The position numbers were made by a program, and so were the translations under genes. From Pampus argenteus (lineage: Eukaryota > Chordata > Actinopteri > Scombriformes > Stromateidae), in assembly GCA_036937835.1 (NCBI GenBank), contig CM072880.1, positions 16,698,001 through 16,762,000 on the forward strand: a stretch of 64,000 nucleotides of DNA. The letters are read 5' to 3'. This document shows positions 14,501 through 26,214 of the stretch, piece after piece (positions within the stretch are counted from its first letter, which is position 1; the number at the start of each line of letters is the position of its first letter). Below the pieces are notes generated by a model that made no database searches, had not been told where the DNA came from, and saw only the letters and a program-made list of their open reading frames with translations.

Positions 14501-16559
14501 AAGTCTATGAGGACATTTCATCATCGTATAGAGAGCAGATGCCCCGGCTCCCTGCATTTAGACTTGATATGGCCCATCTCCTCAAATAAATCAAAGTGAG
14601 AATTTCTAAGTAGTTCCCAGGCAATTGAGACAGCAGGCTCATTTTATTGTCTCAGAAAACTGGCACTACACATTGATTCAGCCCTGCCTGAGATCTCGCC
14701 TGATGCTTTTAGATTCCTATGTGCTTTCTGTGGGGCTTCTAAGTCACTCTCATTTGTCATGTCTTCCACACATGCACACAGCTCCTAGCATCACGTTTAG
14801 ACGGTTAGACAGTTTGCAAATATTCCAGGCTCTCACTGGCCTTTTATTAAACCTGCGGTGCTCAACGTTTCACATTGTGTTTGAAGTATATTGTTAGCGT
14901 TGTCTTTATTCTCCTCAGTTGGTCAAGTCCTCTCCCCAGCACCTGTCAGTTATCTCGATGAACATGTCCTCAGAGGCTGGAGACTGACAGCTGTAAAGCC
15001 ACCATATTAAAACAGCAACACTGAGGTTCAGGTTTCAAATGTATTTCCTCTTCTTTTCCTTATTGTTCTGATGTGGCTACTAGTTACATCGTCATAAGCT
15101 CACTATTGGTCTTTACCACACACCAAGCCTACTGTCATCAGACGGTATGCTGATAATGAATCGTGATTCCAGATGTTTAAATCATTCGGTTTAATGGTAA
15201 AACACCTTTTCTCCTAACCTTTACTGATAATGTATGGTGAGGTCAGATTAGGTTATTAAAACACTTGGTAGAGGTGAGGAAATACAGTAAATACAGTATA
15301 AATACATATAAAAGTTTGGACACATCTCAGTATTACTATATTACTAATACTGAATCAGCCCCCGACCATTCTGATGTATGCGATCCACATGGCAGCACTA
15401 TTCACAGGTATTCATGTAGTCTAAAACATAATACTGTACAAAATCACAAGAACGGGGGAGGGAAAACCTTGAGTTGTGGACATATGTATTTTTACTGTTG
15501 TGTAATTTTAAAGATGATAGCTAGCAGAACTATGATGCTTTGGTGTGGGTGGGTTACATGGGGCTATGACTGACAGAAGGCGGGTCCTAATCACACATAA
15601 CCATCAGTGCGTGCATGTTAAAACGGTCTTATTCAACAATGAGATATTTGAAAATATAGAGGAACAAAACAGCTTGCTGTCCAATACTTTCACTTCAGTG
15701 TTAACACTGACATATATATCACAGAAGCTATCCACCTCTCAAAGTGGAGAATGGCATTGCTCATCAGCTGATGTGGTGCCACAGTGAACTCCTCCAGACC
15801 TCTGAGCCTCCCGTCTCTTCTCTTTTACCTCACAGAACAATGTGCCTCCAGGATGCCATACATACACAGCCCAGTGATATTTTGTCTTATTCCACAAGTA
15901 GAAAAACAGTGACTGGAGGGCAAGCAAATACATTTCATGAGTCAGTGAATACGAGCAATTACTACTGTCAACAGAGCACACTCACAGGATGAACTCAAGT
16001 GGACAGACAATAACCTTTTTCACTGAGATTTCTGGTCAGTGGTGGAGTGAATGCAAGGCTCTTTGTTTTCTAACAATCAATAAAACTAAAAACAGCAACT
16101 TGTTTAGATGGGTCTTATATTCTTGTGGCTAGCATCTTAAACCTAACTGTGCATACATTGTAAGAATTTTGATGTGCCAGGAACAGGAACAGGAACAATT
16201 CATGTACAATGGATCAATAGACAGTTTAACATTAAAAATGAATCCTCTATTTACAAGATGATCTTATAATATTGGACTGTACTATAGTCTTGGTATATTT
16301 ATGCATAAATAAGTCATTTTTGTCAACAATTATTTACTTTCAATCAGACAAAAATACAAGAAAAAAAATGTTTTTGTTGCATGACTTTGGTTCTTTTTAT
16401 AGTCTTGGCCACCATTCACATATATGCACAATTAAGCTAAAGCATTTAATGGTAGTGTCCAGTGCTCGATGCTCCCAGTAAGCTATAGTGTTAGTTCAGG
16501 TCCAAGGCAGCAGTGTGTATCTCCAGAGCATGAAAGGACACACCACGTATTCCTTATTT
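11519..16559. other. Long non-coding stretch
   Basis: Holds a (CA)n run at about 12,375-12,396, short CA-rich patches near 12,660 and a T-run near 13,981. No exon, RNA gene or transposon was recognised. Scattered 60-100 codon frames have no domain signature. Confidence 0.5.
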
Positions 16560-16690
16560 GGAAGGTGGTGGCTCCAATCAGAAAAGATGGTGCCATCCAC
16601 AAACTGCAACCCCAGGCTTCAAACTGGCTCCAGGCTCCAGTACAATACATCACTTACATCCATCTTCATTTACAGTGTATGGGAAAATGT
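16560..16690. repeat. Degenerate common-fish-repeat fragment
   Basis: The run from GGCTTCAAACTGGCTCC to TTTACAGTGTATGGG resembles a moderately repeated teleost sequence that usually ends in ACAGTCTATGG. It is diverged and assigned from memory only. Confidence 0.3.
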
Positions 16691-16745
16691 GATCATGAGT
16701 AATTTTAAATGATGGTAGCCCTAGTTTCAAAGTTTGAGGTTAATC

Positions 16746-16877
<132 letters not shown>

Positions 16878-19776
16878 TCAATTAATATTTTTACAGAGAA
16901 TATGTCAGTCAGATGGATATAACAAACACTTTAGAACTTCTACACAATTCAAATAAACTGCAGCGCTTAACATGAATGTTAAATATAGTTTGTCATGGGT
17001 TAATTTACATGTGGATAGTGATCGCTATCTGTTGCATAACCTGGGTTCTGGCTCTTTCAGTCACTCTTAATATTTAAGAACTCAGTCATTATGAGATAAT
17101 GTAACAATGATTTGATTATAAAAGTTCAAGCAACAAAATGAATCTTTACTCTGGGAATAAATGTTGATGATGATCTTTTTTTACATGAGAGGAGATCAGT
17201 GCCAGTGCAGCTGTGAATGGGCTTCATTACAGTGTTTGGTGAGGGAATGTGACTAATGTATGCTCCGAATCAATCATGACCACCCAGACCTCCATCTTCT
17301 GTTTAGATCTGTGCTGAAAGCAAATGGCCTTGGGTTGTGATTCCAGACCTGGCTGCTGTTCAATACCTGCCAAGAGCCGTCACAGCCTGACGGAAAAGAC
17401 AGTGCTGAGTGTAACCGCCGCAATCATGACGTTGTTGTTTCTGGATCAGGCATCAGGCATTTTCTCCAACTTACAACTTAGAGTTACTGCACAGGATGCA
17501 AAACAAAAAACATGTACAGGGACAGCTGTAGCTAAAAAATAATATTGAATTAAGTCACGCAGTTCACAAGGAATACAGTAGATATAAGAGGGAAAAGACA
17601 GGGGGCTAATTTACTTTTTCAAGCTTTTGGTTTTACATTTCAACCGTCACCAGGAATCACTTTGTTTCTGATGATGGAAAATCCATCTTTAAATGCTTTG
17701 TTGAATTTCATGCACATATTTACTCTGAAAATGTGTTAGAGGAACAATGTTGATGGAAGGATTGCTATTTGTATTTCTACAGTCCTGCACTATCTTTGAT
17801 GTTTATTGACTCTGAAGTAAAACACCTTCCTCTGCCTGAATGCATGATGTTTGTCATTACTTCACCGTGACAAATAGTATTTACAGACTTGTAAATTTCC
17901 AAGTGGAGATAGCCGTACCGTACATAGTATGCGAACACAGGAAATATTCATGTATAGTGTACATGAATATCATTCAACAAATTCAAACATCAAAGCTGGA
18001 GGCAAACCAGATAGTCTTGGTTTTACTAATGATGATGGTTTTACTTTTTTTTTCTAACAACAACTGTTTATTTATTTATTTATTGCACATAGTTAGATAA
18101 GAGGATTGTTGCCATGAATGGGGAAACATCAAGCATGAATGGATCTTCCCAAAAGGAATTATGTAGCAGACTATTATTTGGCTGGGTTTAGTTCTATGGC
18201 CTGACCAATGCTGCATTTTTGAGGCCGATATTGATATTAATAATGTCAAATTTATAAACTAGCAGATAATAGTGAGCTTTAGAGGTGCTAGTGGGTGGAA
18301 TTCTGTGATCTATAAACAAAGCCAGGTTATTTATTTCACCATATTTCCAATCTTTATTCTAAACTAAACTAATTGGCTGCTTAATCTTCTCATCTACCTC
18401 TTGACAAGAAAGTACAGTTCAAAATCTCAAATTATTCCTCTAAAGCAAAACCAAATGCTCGAGACGGTAAATATTCCTCTGACTGTTTTTTTTTTGTTTG
18501 GTTTTTTTTTGAGAAACTTTACTTTTAAACATTCTAAATGTACGTGAATCTTTTGGTTTCAGTTAGACTAAAGATGTCCACATACCCCTGGTGTATTTCA
18601 CATTAGCATTGCTTTACACACATGTACTGAATATTTAGTGATATTCTCCTTGTTGCTACAAAACTACAGGATTGTCCAAAAACCTGAATTGTGTTCTCTA
18701 ACAAATGATTTTGATCTGATCATATGCAAAAGCAAGGTATTATCTTTAATCGAGGTAGAAAATCATTAGTAGGGAAAAAAAAACAAAAAAAAAACATAAA
18801 TGTGAAGCCATTCTGATTTGATCAAGCAAACACTTTCTTTCATCCTATAATTAAAGTGATTTCATTAAATCAAGGAGTCCTTGGCTCTGTTGCTAATGAT
18901 TCTCAGATCCTGTGTTGAGGGATTTCATGAGGCGAACAGGTGAAAGCAGTAACACCGAAATATTAAATCACTGAAGGAGGAGAAGAAAACAAAGAGCGAA
19001 CACATTTATTCATAGGATGAGATTCAATTTGCATGCTGATTTCAAAACTGATTACTCCCTTGGTACAAACCACTAAAGAAGCAGTGAACTTAGAAAAATA
19101 TTTTCCATCCTAAAGAGTTTGACACATTCCAATAAAGAAGTTCAATTACTAGTCCCAGCAGCACATGAGCATTTGACACAACCACACACACATACACACA
19201 CACACACACATGCGAGAGGAGACTCAACAGCAAGCATGCTTCTTGCTTTCGCTGTACAGTGGGTGTAACATGACTCCGGTGTAAATAGAGATGACAGATG
19301 GGAATCAAGTCCAAGCCATGGTGTCCACAGCCTGAGCCCCAGCATGAGCTCCGCCATACTCAATGCCACATTTGATCGAGTCTGAAACATGCTTGTGGGT
19401 GTGAAAGCTATATAATGATGGCAGAATGTGAGAACATATCAATATTTTTGATTTCTGATTTTATTGTGAAATAGGATGACCCATTGTGACAAGACAAGGT
19501 TACTGTTTAAGACAAGAACATTTTGAGCATCGTTACACCCACGACCCCCCCTCCATTCTGACACTGATACAATATAACATGCTATGATAGGTTCAGTCCA
19601 TGAGTAAAGACTACCCACTGACTTCTATTACCCCATCAGTAATGTGCTAAATATACTCGGTACAATAAGATCAATCACACAAACTGGATGAGTGAATGTA
19701 TGTTGATTCCTCTCCATCAGGGAGGCAGAGAGGGTATGGATGTACAGATAGTGTTAGAAGCTGCTTATGTTATGAT
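16878..19776. other. Non-coding stretch with one hairpin and a repeat relic
   Basis: Contains the inverted repeat at 17,944-17,970, a diverged fragment at about 18,275-18,390 (GAGCTTTAGAGGTGCTAG...) resembling a widespread teleost repeat, and a CA/GT run at 19,183-19,210. No coding exon was recognised. Confidence 0.45.
17944..17970. repeat. Perfect 11-bp inverted repeat
   Basis: Arms ATATTCATGTA (17,944-17,954) and TACATGAATAT (17,960-17,970) with a 5-nt loop. Short and AT-rich, so it may be chance. Confidence 0.7.
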
Positions 19777-19911
19777 TAGTGGTGGGCCGTTATCGGCGTT
19801 AAAGCGCTGCGATAATGTGAGACTGTTATCAGGCAATATAAAAAATACCGCCGTTAATCTATTATCAAAATTGGGTTTGGAGCTGGGTCCTATAATAAGC
19901 ATAATTTATAA

Positions 19912-20295
19912 TTGCACTGTAGGGGGCGAGAACTAGTTTTCGAACCTCTATGCGCCTGTGAATTACCCGAACTACCACCCAAGAAGAAAACAGTGCTAGT
20001 GCTGAGATCAGACTCCGAATCAGATGAAGAAACACCAGCTGACAATACTGTGGAGAGGTACAAGGTAGAGCCCAGTGCCAGTCTAGATCAGTGTCCACTG
20101 AAGTGGTGGCCGGAGCACACTGCTGTTTATGGTAAGATGGCCCACATTGCCCGTAAATACTTGGGGACTCCTGCCACAACTGTCCCATGCGAGAGACCTT
20201 TTTCGTTAGCAGGCCATATTGTGCAGAAGAGGAGATCTAGTTTGTCAACAGAAAATGTGAACAAGCTGGTCTGCCTGAGTGACTGGTGGAAGTAG
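19912..20295 (+). pseudogene. hAT transposase C-terminal remnant (hATC dimerisation domain)
   Basis: An open frame of 127 codons starting at a non-ATG codon, so no native start is implied. Residues about 23-50 are a Lys/Ser/acidic linker. Residues 61-127 match the hAT C-terminal dimerisation domain: KWWPEHTAVYGKMAHIARK, then the signature TVPCERPFSLAG and the closing NVNKLVCLSDWWK. In full transposases this domain mediates oligomerisation. The DDE catalytic residues lie in the missing upstream part. No stop or frameshift interrupts the remnant, which fits a fairly recent deletion copy. The frame lies inside the 19,777-20,704 element. A domesticated short protein is possible but nothing here supports it. 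Confidence 0.85.
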
Positions 20296-20596
20296 AGCTT
20301 GGACTGATTAACACAAAGCTACTGACTGTAAACACTTCTTCAAGCCGTCTAACCATTTGTAGGCTTACAATTCAAATTTCCACGTTCAACTGAATAAACA
20401 GTTTAACACAAGTACATCTTATTGAATATGTTGTTTTTTTTCATCACCAAGTATCAAAGTAGAACAGCTTTCTCAAGCAGTCCGTGATGCATTTTGGCTC
20501 CTGTTCTAATGCATCCCCTGGTTTAAGAAACCCGTTCTCAAAGACTTACTTTTAGTCAGTATTTAGGTATTTCACATTCTGAACGAGCCATTCTAA

Positions 20597-20637
20597 TCTA
20601 GATTAATTTCAAGATTACAGTGAGATTAATCTAGATG

Positions 20638-20690
<53 letters not shown>
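20597..20690. repeat. Subterminal inverted repeat and (AT)n run inside hAT
   Basis: TCTAGATTAAT at 20,597-20,607 and its exact complement at 20,625-20,635 flank a 17-nt spacer. An (AT)n run of about 50 bp follows (20,641-20,690) up to the element's right end. Confidence 0.85.
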
Positions 20691-20691
<1 letters not shown>

Positions 20692-20712
20692 ATGCCCATC
20701 ACTAGTTATGAT

Positions 20713-23423
20713 ATAAAATGCCTATGTCACATGTCAGTCATATACTGTATGGGACATTAAAGCTACACACAGCAGTATGATATTAACATTTATAGTGACA
20801 AATTCACAGACAGTGAACGGACTGCAGGTCTCTTCAGCGCTACTGAGCTTTTTAGCCTTTTGACTCATTGTTTTAGTTTTCTGTACGAGACACTTAACGC
20901 ATTATGATGAACGTACTGTAAATTATCTGCTTGTACCAAACAGAAGACAGAAGACAGAGTTAGACACTAGCTGGTGAACATAGTGGAACAAACCAGTGCT
21001 AAAATGAGAGAGTTAAATGGATTTACATGTATTAGGTGAACACACACACAACTCTAAATGAATGCTAATGTTGCCCTGCATCTGCTGGATGTTTAGATCG
21101 GCATGTCTTTGCTAACATGTTCACCATAAAAACTTATAAGTATGCCAATATGTGTGTTGTATGGAATTTGGACACAGTTTGGTCTCTATAGAATATTGTG
21201 AATTAAACTGAATTGTCCCACCAGGGAAGGTCATTTGTTTCAGCAATAAAACACATTTGACTTAATATACATCAAAAATCATCAACATTAGAACAATAAA
21301 AAAGTGCAGTCTGTGTAGAGGTGTATTCATTGTTCATAGTTTGAATGTACCTGTATGGGATATATTCATATGCTGTTTATTAATTATATTAAATGCAGTT
21401 TGTCCAACGTATCATTTGTAAATATTTATGCTTCCCAAAGGTGTTATATAACATTTAATTGAAACATTAGACCACATTCTGAATAGAGCTCATGTTATGT
21501 GTTGTTGATTATGATCCTGAACATCCTACATCCATCCATCCCTCCATGCATGTATCCATAGTAATGTGCTGCTGTACTGATACAGGCGGAGGTCAGGATC
21601 AGCTCCTGCCACTCTGGAGAATGCAGGGATTCCATGTCTTATTCAAGGACACTTCAGCACAGAGGTGTGTTGTGACTGAACCTACATGTTCCAGTCAAAG
21701 GAAATCATTTCTATTTAATACAACATCCATTTTTCAGTGTATCTGTGTATGTATATTCAGTAATCCATAGGGCTCAGTGAACCTTTGCTCTACAAGGATT
21801 GGCTAGCCCCAGTGATCCTTAAAACAACAGAACTGCTGAAACAGTTTTCCCTCCTTCTATGAATGAGGCTGAGGATAAATATTGTTCTAATTATTGCCCA
21901 ATATCTATTTTTTATACTGTGACCAAAAGCTACTTTGAGAAACACTAGCCCTTTAGTTCATTATTAACTATTTGTAATATTTCAAGACCAGGCTGGATCT
22001 TCAGACAGTTGTTTCTCACATTATTATCTTTATTATTATTACAGCACTCCCGCTGTAGCAGCATCTTTAGATGCTGGAAGCCTCTGATCAGGTAGGATAG
22101 AGTTATACTGTATGTGTTGTATACGTTTTGATTTGGTGATTGATCATACTCGCAAAACATGATTAAACTAATATACAAGGTATTTAAGTCTCATATCATC
22201 CCCACTTCAGCTGTGCAGGGGCCTAAAACAACGCTGTCCTATATCACTTGTGTTGTACATCATCTTGCTGAAGCTTTACCAGAAGCCATTAGATACATAA
22301 AGACATCCAGCAAGTTGCATCGGGAAGCCACAAACGCAAAATTTTTCAGGTGTACGAGTTTCTATAAATACTCACATAAAAGCTCAGGATGGGAGGTTAT
22401 CCATAAGCCATGGAGGCGAGGGAGGTTTTAATGTTGCTTTTACCACAGGTAAGTGTCGGGACACATCTGAGGTCAGCTTGCGGGTTGGGAGCACAAAACA
22501 ACACAAACTAAAAGCAGCTTGTCCAGACTTTGATTGAATTTGTGGAACAACAAGGAGGTCAGTGTCAAATAACCTGAGAGACCTGGTTGGCTTAAAACCA
22601 GCGGCCAGGCCTGATCAGGACCATTTAGTGTTGAAAGAGTCTTTTGGGATTCTTGGGTGCTATTTCTGTAGCCTCTGGTCATCATTCCACTGATACGTTT
22701 CTGTCTTTCTATTTTGACAGTTTCACGACAGGGCAAGAAGCATGAGCAGTTAGATGATGAAAAAGGCTGGATTACCTAATCCAGTGGTTCCCAACGCCAA
22801 CGGCCATGGACCAGTACTCGACCATCAAAACTTGCTACTCGCTCACAAGAAAACAATAATTCGATAAAACAGGCTGACCAGTTAATTGACTTTTATAGTC
22901 TATGTTTCAAAGCCAACACTGACAACTCCACAAAAGCAAGATATTGATCTGGAATGTATGCACAGGAAAGATGTGCATACATTTTTTTTAAAAGTTAAAA
23001 AGTTTGTAAACTGTAGTGCGTGTTAACAGAGCGTTTAGGGAACTATTTTAACATAAGCATTTGTTTTTAATTGTTAGTTATTTGAGTCTAACTGCTCATG
23101 TTTCTTAACCATTCAGATAATGCTACCGGATCACACAGAGATGACTTTAATGTGTACAATGTCATCATCAAGAAGTTACTGTGACTTAAGCCAGTGATTT
23201 GAAGACTATTGTTACGTGTCGGTTTTGTGTCAAGGCTCCTCATTTTCAGTGAGTTGCATCTGGCTGCTGTACAGTTACAGTAGTTAACGGTAGTTCCTTC
23301 CTTGACTGTAGTAGATCTCAGATGTTAGGATGCAGTCTCCATCTATTTGCCTCCTGATTAAAAGCTCTTCTTCTATCAGCCAGCCAGCCAGACTACTTCA
23401 TCACATTACATTTAACCGGGGTG

Positions 23424-23460
<37 letters not shown>

Positions 23461-25317
23461 ATGTCTAAGTGTGTGTGGAGCAGTTGATCACATTAGATGT
23501 AACCTGCCCAGGCCGCCAGACTCTGCCTTCATTGATCACAGTCAGGCATTGTCGACACTCATTTACTTTCCTGATATCTAACTAACATCCTTTACTGGCT
23601 AAACAACATGCAAGTAGACAGAGACGGAGAAACCTAAAGACGGAGGAGAGGTAGAAGGAAAGACTGCAGGATGTGTATGTCTATGCATGTGTGTGTGTGT
23701 GTGGTGTGTGTGAAAGAGAGATCATTTCCTCTTTGCCCAAGCTTAAATAATGTGAATCAAATACAGGGGAGATGAATAGTGTGTCAACATCCAAGTTTCT
23801 CCACATAATTCACCTGAGCACTTAGCAGAGGAGACACCATACACACTTTCAGTCTCTCTCTCTCTGTCTCTCTCTCTGTCTCTCTCTCTCTCTCTCACCG
23901 TCCCTTCATTTTTCACTTTGAGTTTACTTCTCTTTGCAAAAGTATGGAGGTCAAATAAAGGATAAGGATCATTCTAGTTTATTACAACTTGGGTCTTAGT
24001 TTTGATTCAGCCAACAGTTATTTTGGTTTATGGAGAACAATGTGCTCTATAAAGTAATATCAGATCTGGGAACATGGTGACATTGCAACAACAAGTTAAT
24101 TATCAAAACTAGCCCAACAGATGTCAGCATTTACTTTGGTCAGTACACCCCAAACCAATGTAAGTATTTCATTCTGAACCTCATGCTTTCTTATAGATGA
24201 GGAAAGCATAGAAAAAAAGGGCAATAAATACATATTTGCTAGAGATACAAGTCAATTCAAATGTCTTTTATGGGTTTTAATTTCAGTTTACAGGTTACAG
24301 TTTATATCTTCTTATGCATGCCTTATGTGTGGTGACTTTCCAAAGTCATTCCAGTGAATAGGGCACCATAATGAACATAATGTATAGGAAAGGTTACGGA
24401 TGCAAGTCCATGTTTCCTTTATTTTTTCGGAAAAAAAAAGACAAAATGCAAAGAATACAGACTTTGTGAATAAATAAATAAAAATAATTGCAAATAAATA
24501 ATATGGATGAAGTGTGTCACTTAACATCCATTATAAAGTAAAAGTTAGTGGAAATGTGTCAATTGAGATATAAGCACTAAGATTATTGTGAAGTGTCTAT
24601 TGTGTAATCGCTGAAAAATCAAGATATTATGTGTAAGTGCTTGCTGCATCAGAAACTGGAATCTCAAGTTTAAGCCCTGTAGACGGTTGAAATGTGTGAT
24701 TGTACTAAAAGTAGTCTCACAGCTGGATAGTAGCAGCTAAGAGCAAGTGAACTGGCCAGATTTACCAATGCTGAACATTTCTTATGGACTGATTCAAAGT
24801 AAGAAGCAGCTGACAGCTGACAGACTCTGTATTGGCTTTGAACAGCCCTATCAGTTAAACCCCAGCAGTGTGAAATGCCGTGCTGCTCTAATCCACCTCC
24901 TCCACCTTCAGACACTACACTGGGTTGCATATTCTTTAATCTGTATTTGCCTTCACTTCTTCACATCTCCATCTTTGTCTCCCTCACTCGTATTCATGTT
25001 TATCTCTCTTTCTTTCATATCTCCTGCTGCCTCCCTCTTTCCTCTGACATCCTTCTCTCTCCCTGATCAGTCTCCTCCATCTTAATCCTCACTATACTCC
25101 ACTGCACTCATCTTTGCTTCCCTGTCTGTTTTCCCCTTCCATCTCTCCACCTCCCACTTTTGACTTTCTCTCTCTCTCCCTCCCTCTCTCCTAGTCAGAC
25201 AGCTTTATCAGGTGTGGAGTACTGCAGCCATTCTCAAAGCACACATCTCTGTCACCTCCAGCCTCTTAATCCACTCAGGGCCAATCACAGTCCACCTTGC
25301 CTGAGGAGGGAGTGAAG

Positions 25318-25361
<44 letters not shown>

Positions 25362-25729
25362 TATGTCCATGCATATTTTTTTTTACATCTATGGATCCTG
25401 TATAGAGAAAGGATGTAGTCAAGCTATCTTACCTCAGACTGAAAGCTGCTAGCCTAGCTCCATTAAATGTGAACCGAATATACCTTGCAGGCCTTTGCTG
25501 TGTGTCCTATTAAAGGATGATTTTGCCTTTTTTTCATTTCACTCATTTAAAGACGTGTGACAGAGTAACTGTGTGTGTGACCCAGGCATGCTATATATTG
25601 TATTTTTCAGGACAGATTATTCAGAAATGCCATTATTTTGCATGTGAGTAGCACTACATGTTCTAGGACCAAGATGTCCTCCAAATGAAATGACCAAATA
25701 CTGCATTAATCAGCTGGACGAAATCATTT
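20713..25729. other. Long non-coding stretch with simple repeats
   Basis: Contains (GT)15 at 23,429-23,458, a GT-rich patch near 23,690-23,712, a (TC)n patch at about 23,852-23,897, a C/T-rich tract at 24,950-25,195 and a long (AC)n at 25,321-25,359. At 22,782 the sequence CAGTGGTTCCCAAC looks like a hAT-type terminus, but no matching right end was found. No coding exon was recognised. Confidence 0.5.
25321..25359. repeat. (AC)n microsatellite
   Basis: About 19.5 uninterrupted AC units. Confidence 0.95.
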
Positions 25730-26214
25730 GTCTGTGCTTTCCAAAACTGTTACACATCACTGTTAAACATAATAATGTTCCATAGTGTGGCAACACTCCC
25801 GTTAAGGTCGGGTTAGGTTTAGCCACAAAATCCACTTGTCCTCTCAAGAAAGACAACACTGTCGGTTATACATTCAGAGGCCGTAGTAATTATGACACGG
25901 GGGAGGTGATGCAGTTCAGATCACATTGGTATCAGCTGACTTCTTGGTCAGGAGGAGGCGGTTGGGATGAATGGTTCATTTGATGGCAGAAAGTGGGAAA
26001 AGAAGCAGGAGAGCATTGTTCCAGACTATCAACTGGACATTTTACCATCACATTGGAACATTTTAACCAGACATTTTAACTATCACATCAGCCGCAACAT
26101 CGGGACACCTTAACCAAATATTTTAGCTGTCACGTCCAGCATTTTGCTTCTGATCACGATGATGATGATCTCTTCCTAACCCCAGCCAAGTGGTTTTTGT
26201 GCCTAAACCTAACC
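25730..26214. repeat. Inverted-repeat dispersed element (MITE-like)
   Basis: The 28-bp stretch 25,811-25,838 (GGTTAGGTTTAGCCACAAAA...) is the reverse complement of 26,187-26,214 at 26 of 28 positions, separated by about 350 bp. Between them are degenerate repeats of an ACATTTTAAC-like unit (26,030-26,130). A third, weaker copy of the arm lies at 30,788-30,815. The segment 25,730-25,764 recurs at 55,508-55,542 with 32 of 35 matches. GGTTAGGTTTAGGCACAAAA-type sequence is common in fish genomes. The element's true ends and target duplication were not resolved. Confidence 0.6.

Larger units (their letters stand above)
19777..20704 (+). mobile_element. hAT-superfamily DNA transposon, internally deleted, complete ends
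   Basis: The 928-bp element has short terminal inverted repeats (TAGTGGTGGGC at the left end, TAGTGATGGGC on the complement of the right end) and is flanked by a perfect 8-bp target duplication, GTTATGAT, at 19,769-19,776 and 20,705-20,712. An 8-bp duplication is the hallmark of hAT insertion. Inside is the C-terminal part of a hAT transposase (19,912-20,295). The catalytic core and N-terminal zinc finger are missing, so this is an internal-deletion derivative that could only have moved with transposase supplied from elsewhere. The right subterminal region holds an 11-bp inverted repeat and an (AT)n run that probably expanded after insertion. Confidence 0.9.

Noticed and set aside
15310..15345. 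AAAAGTTTGGACACATCT as a transposon fragment
   Set aside because: Resembles a string seen in fish repeats, but too short to support.
22782..22830. hAT terminus (CAGTGGTTCCCAAC)
   Set aside because: No matching right end or octamer duplication found, so not called as an element.
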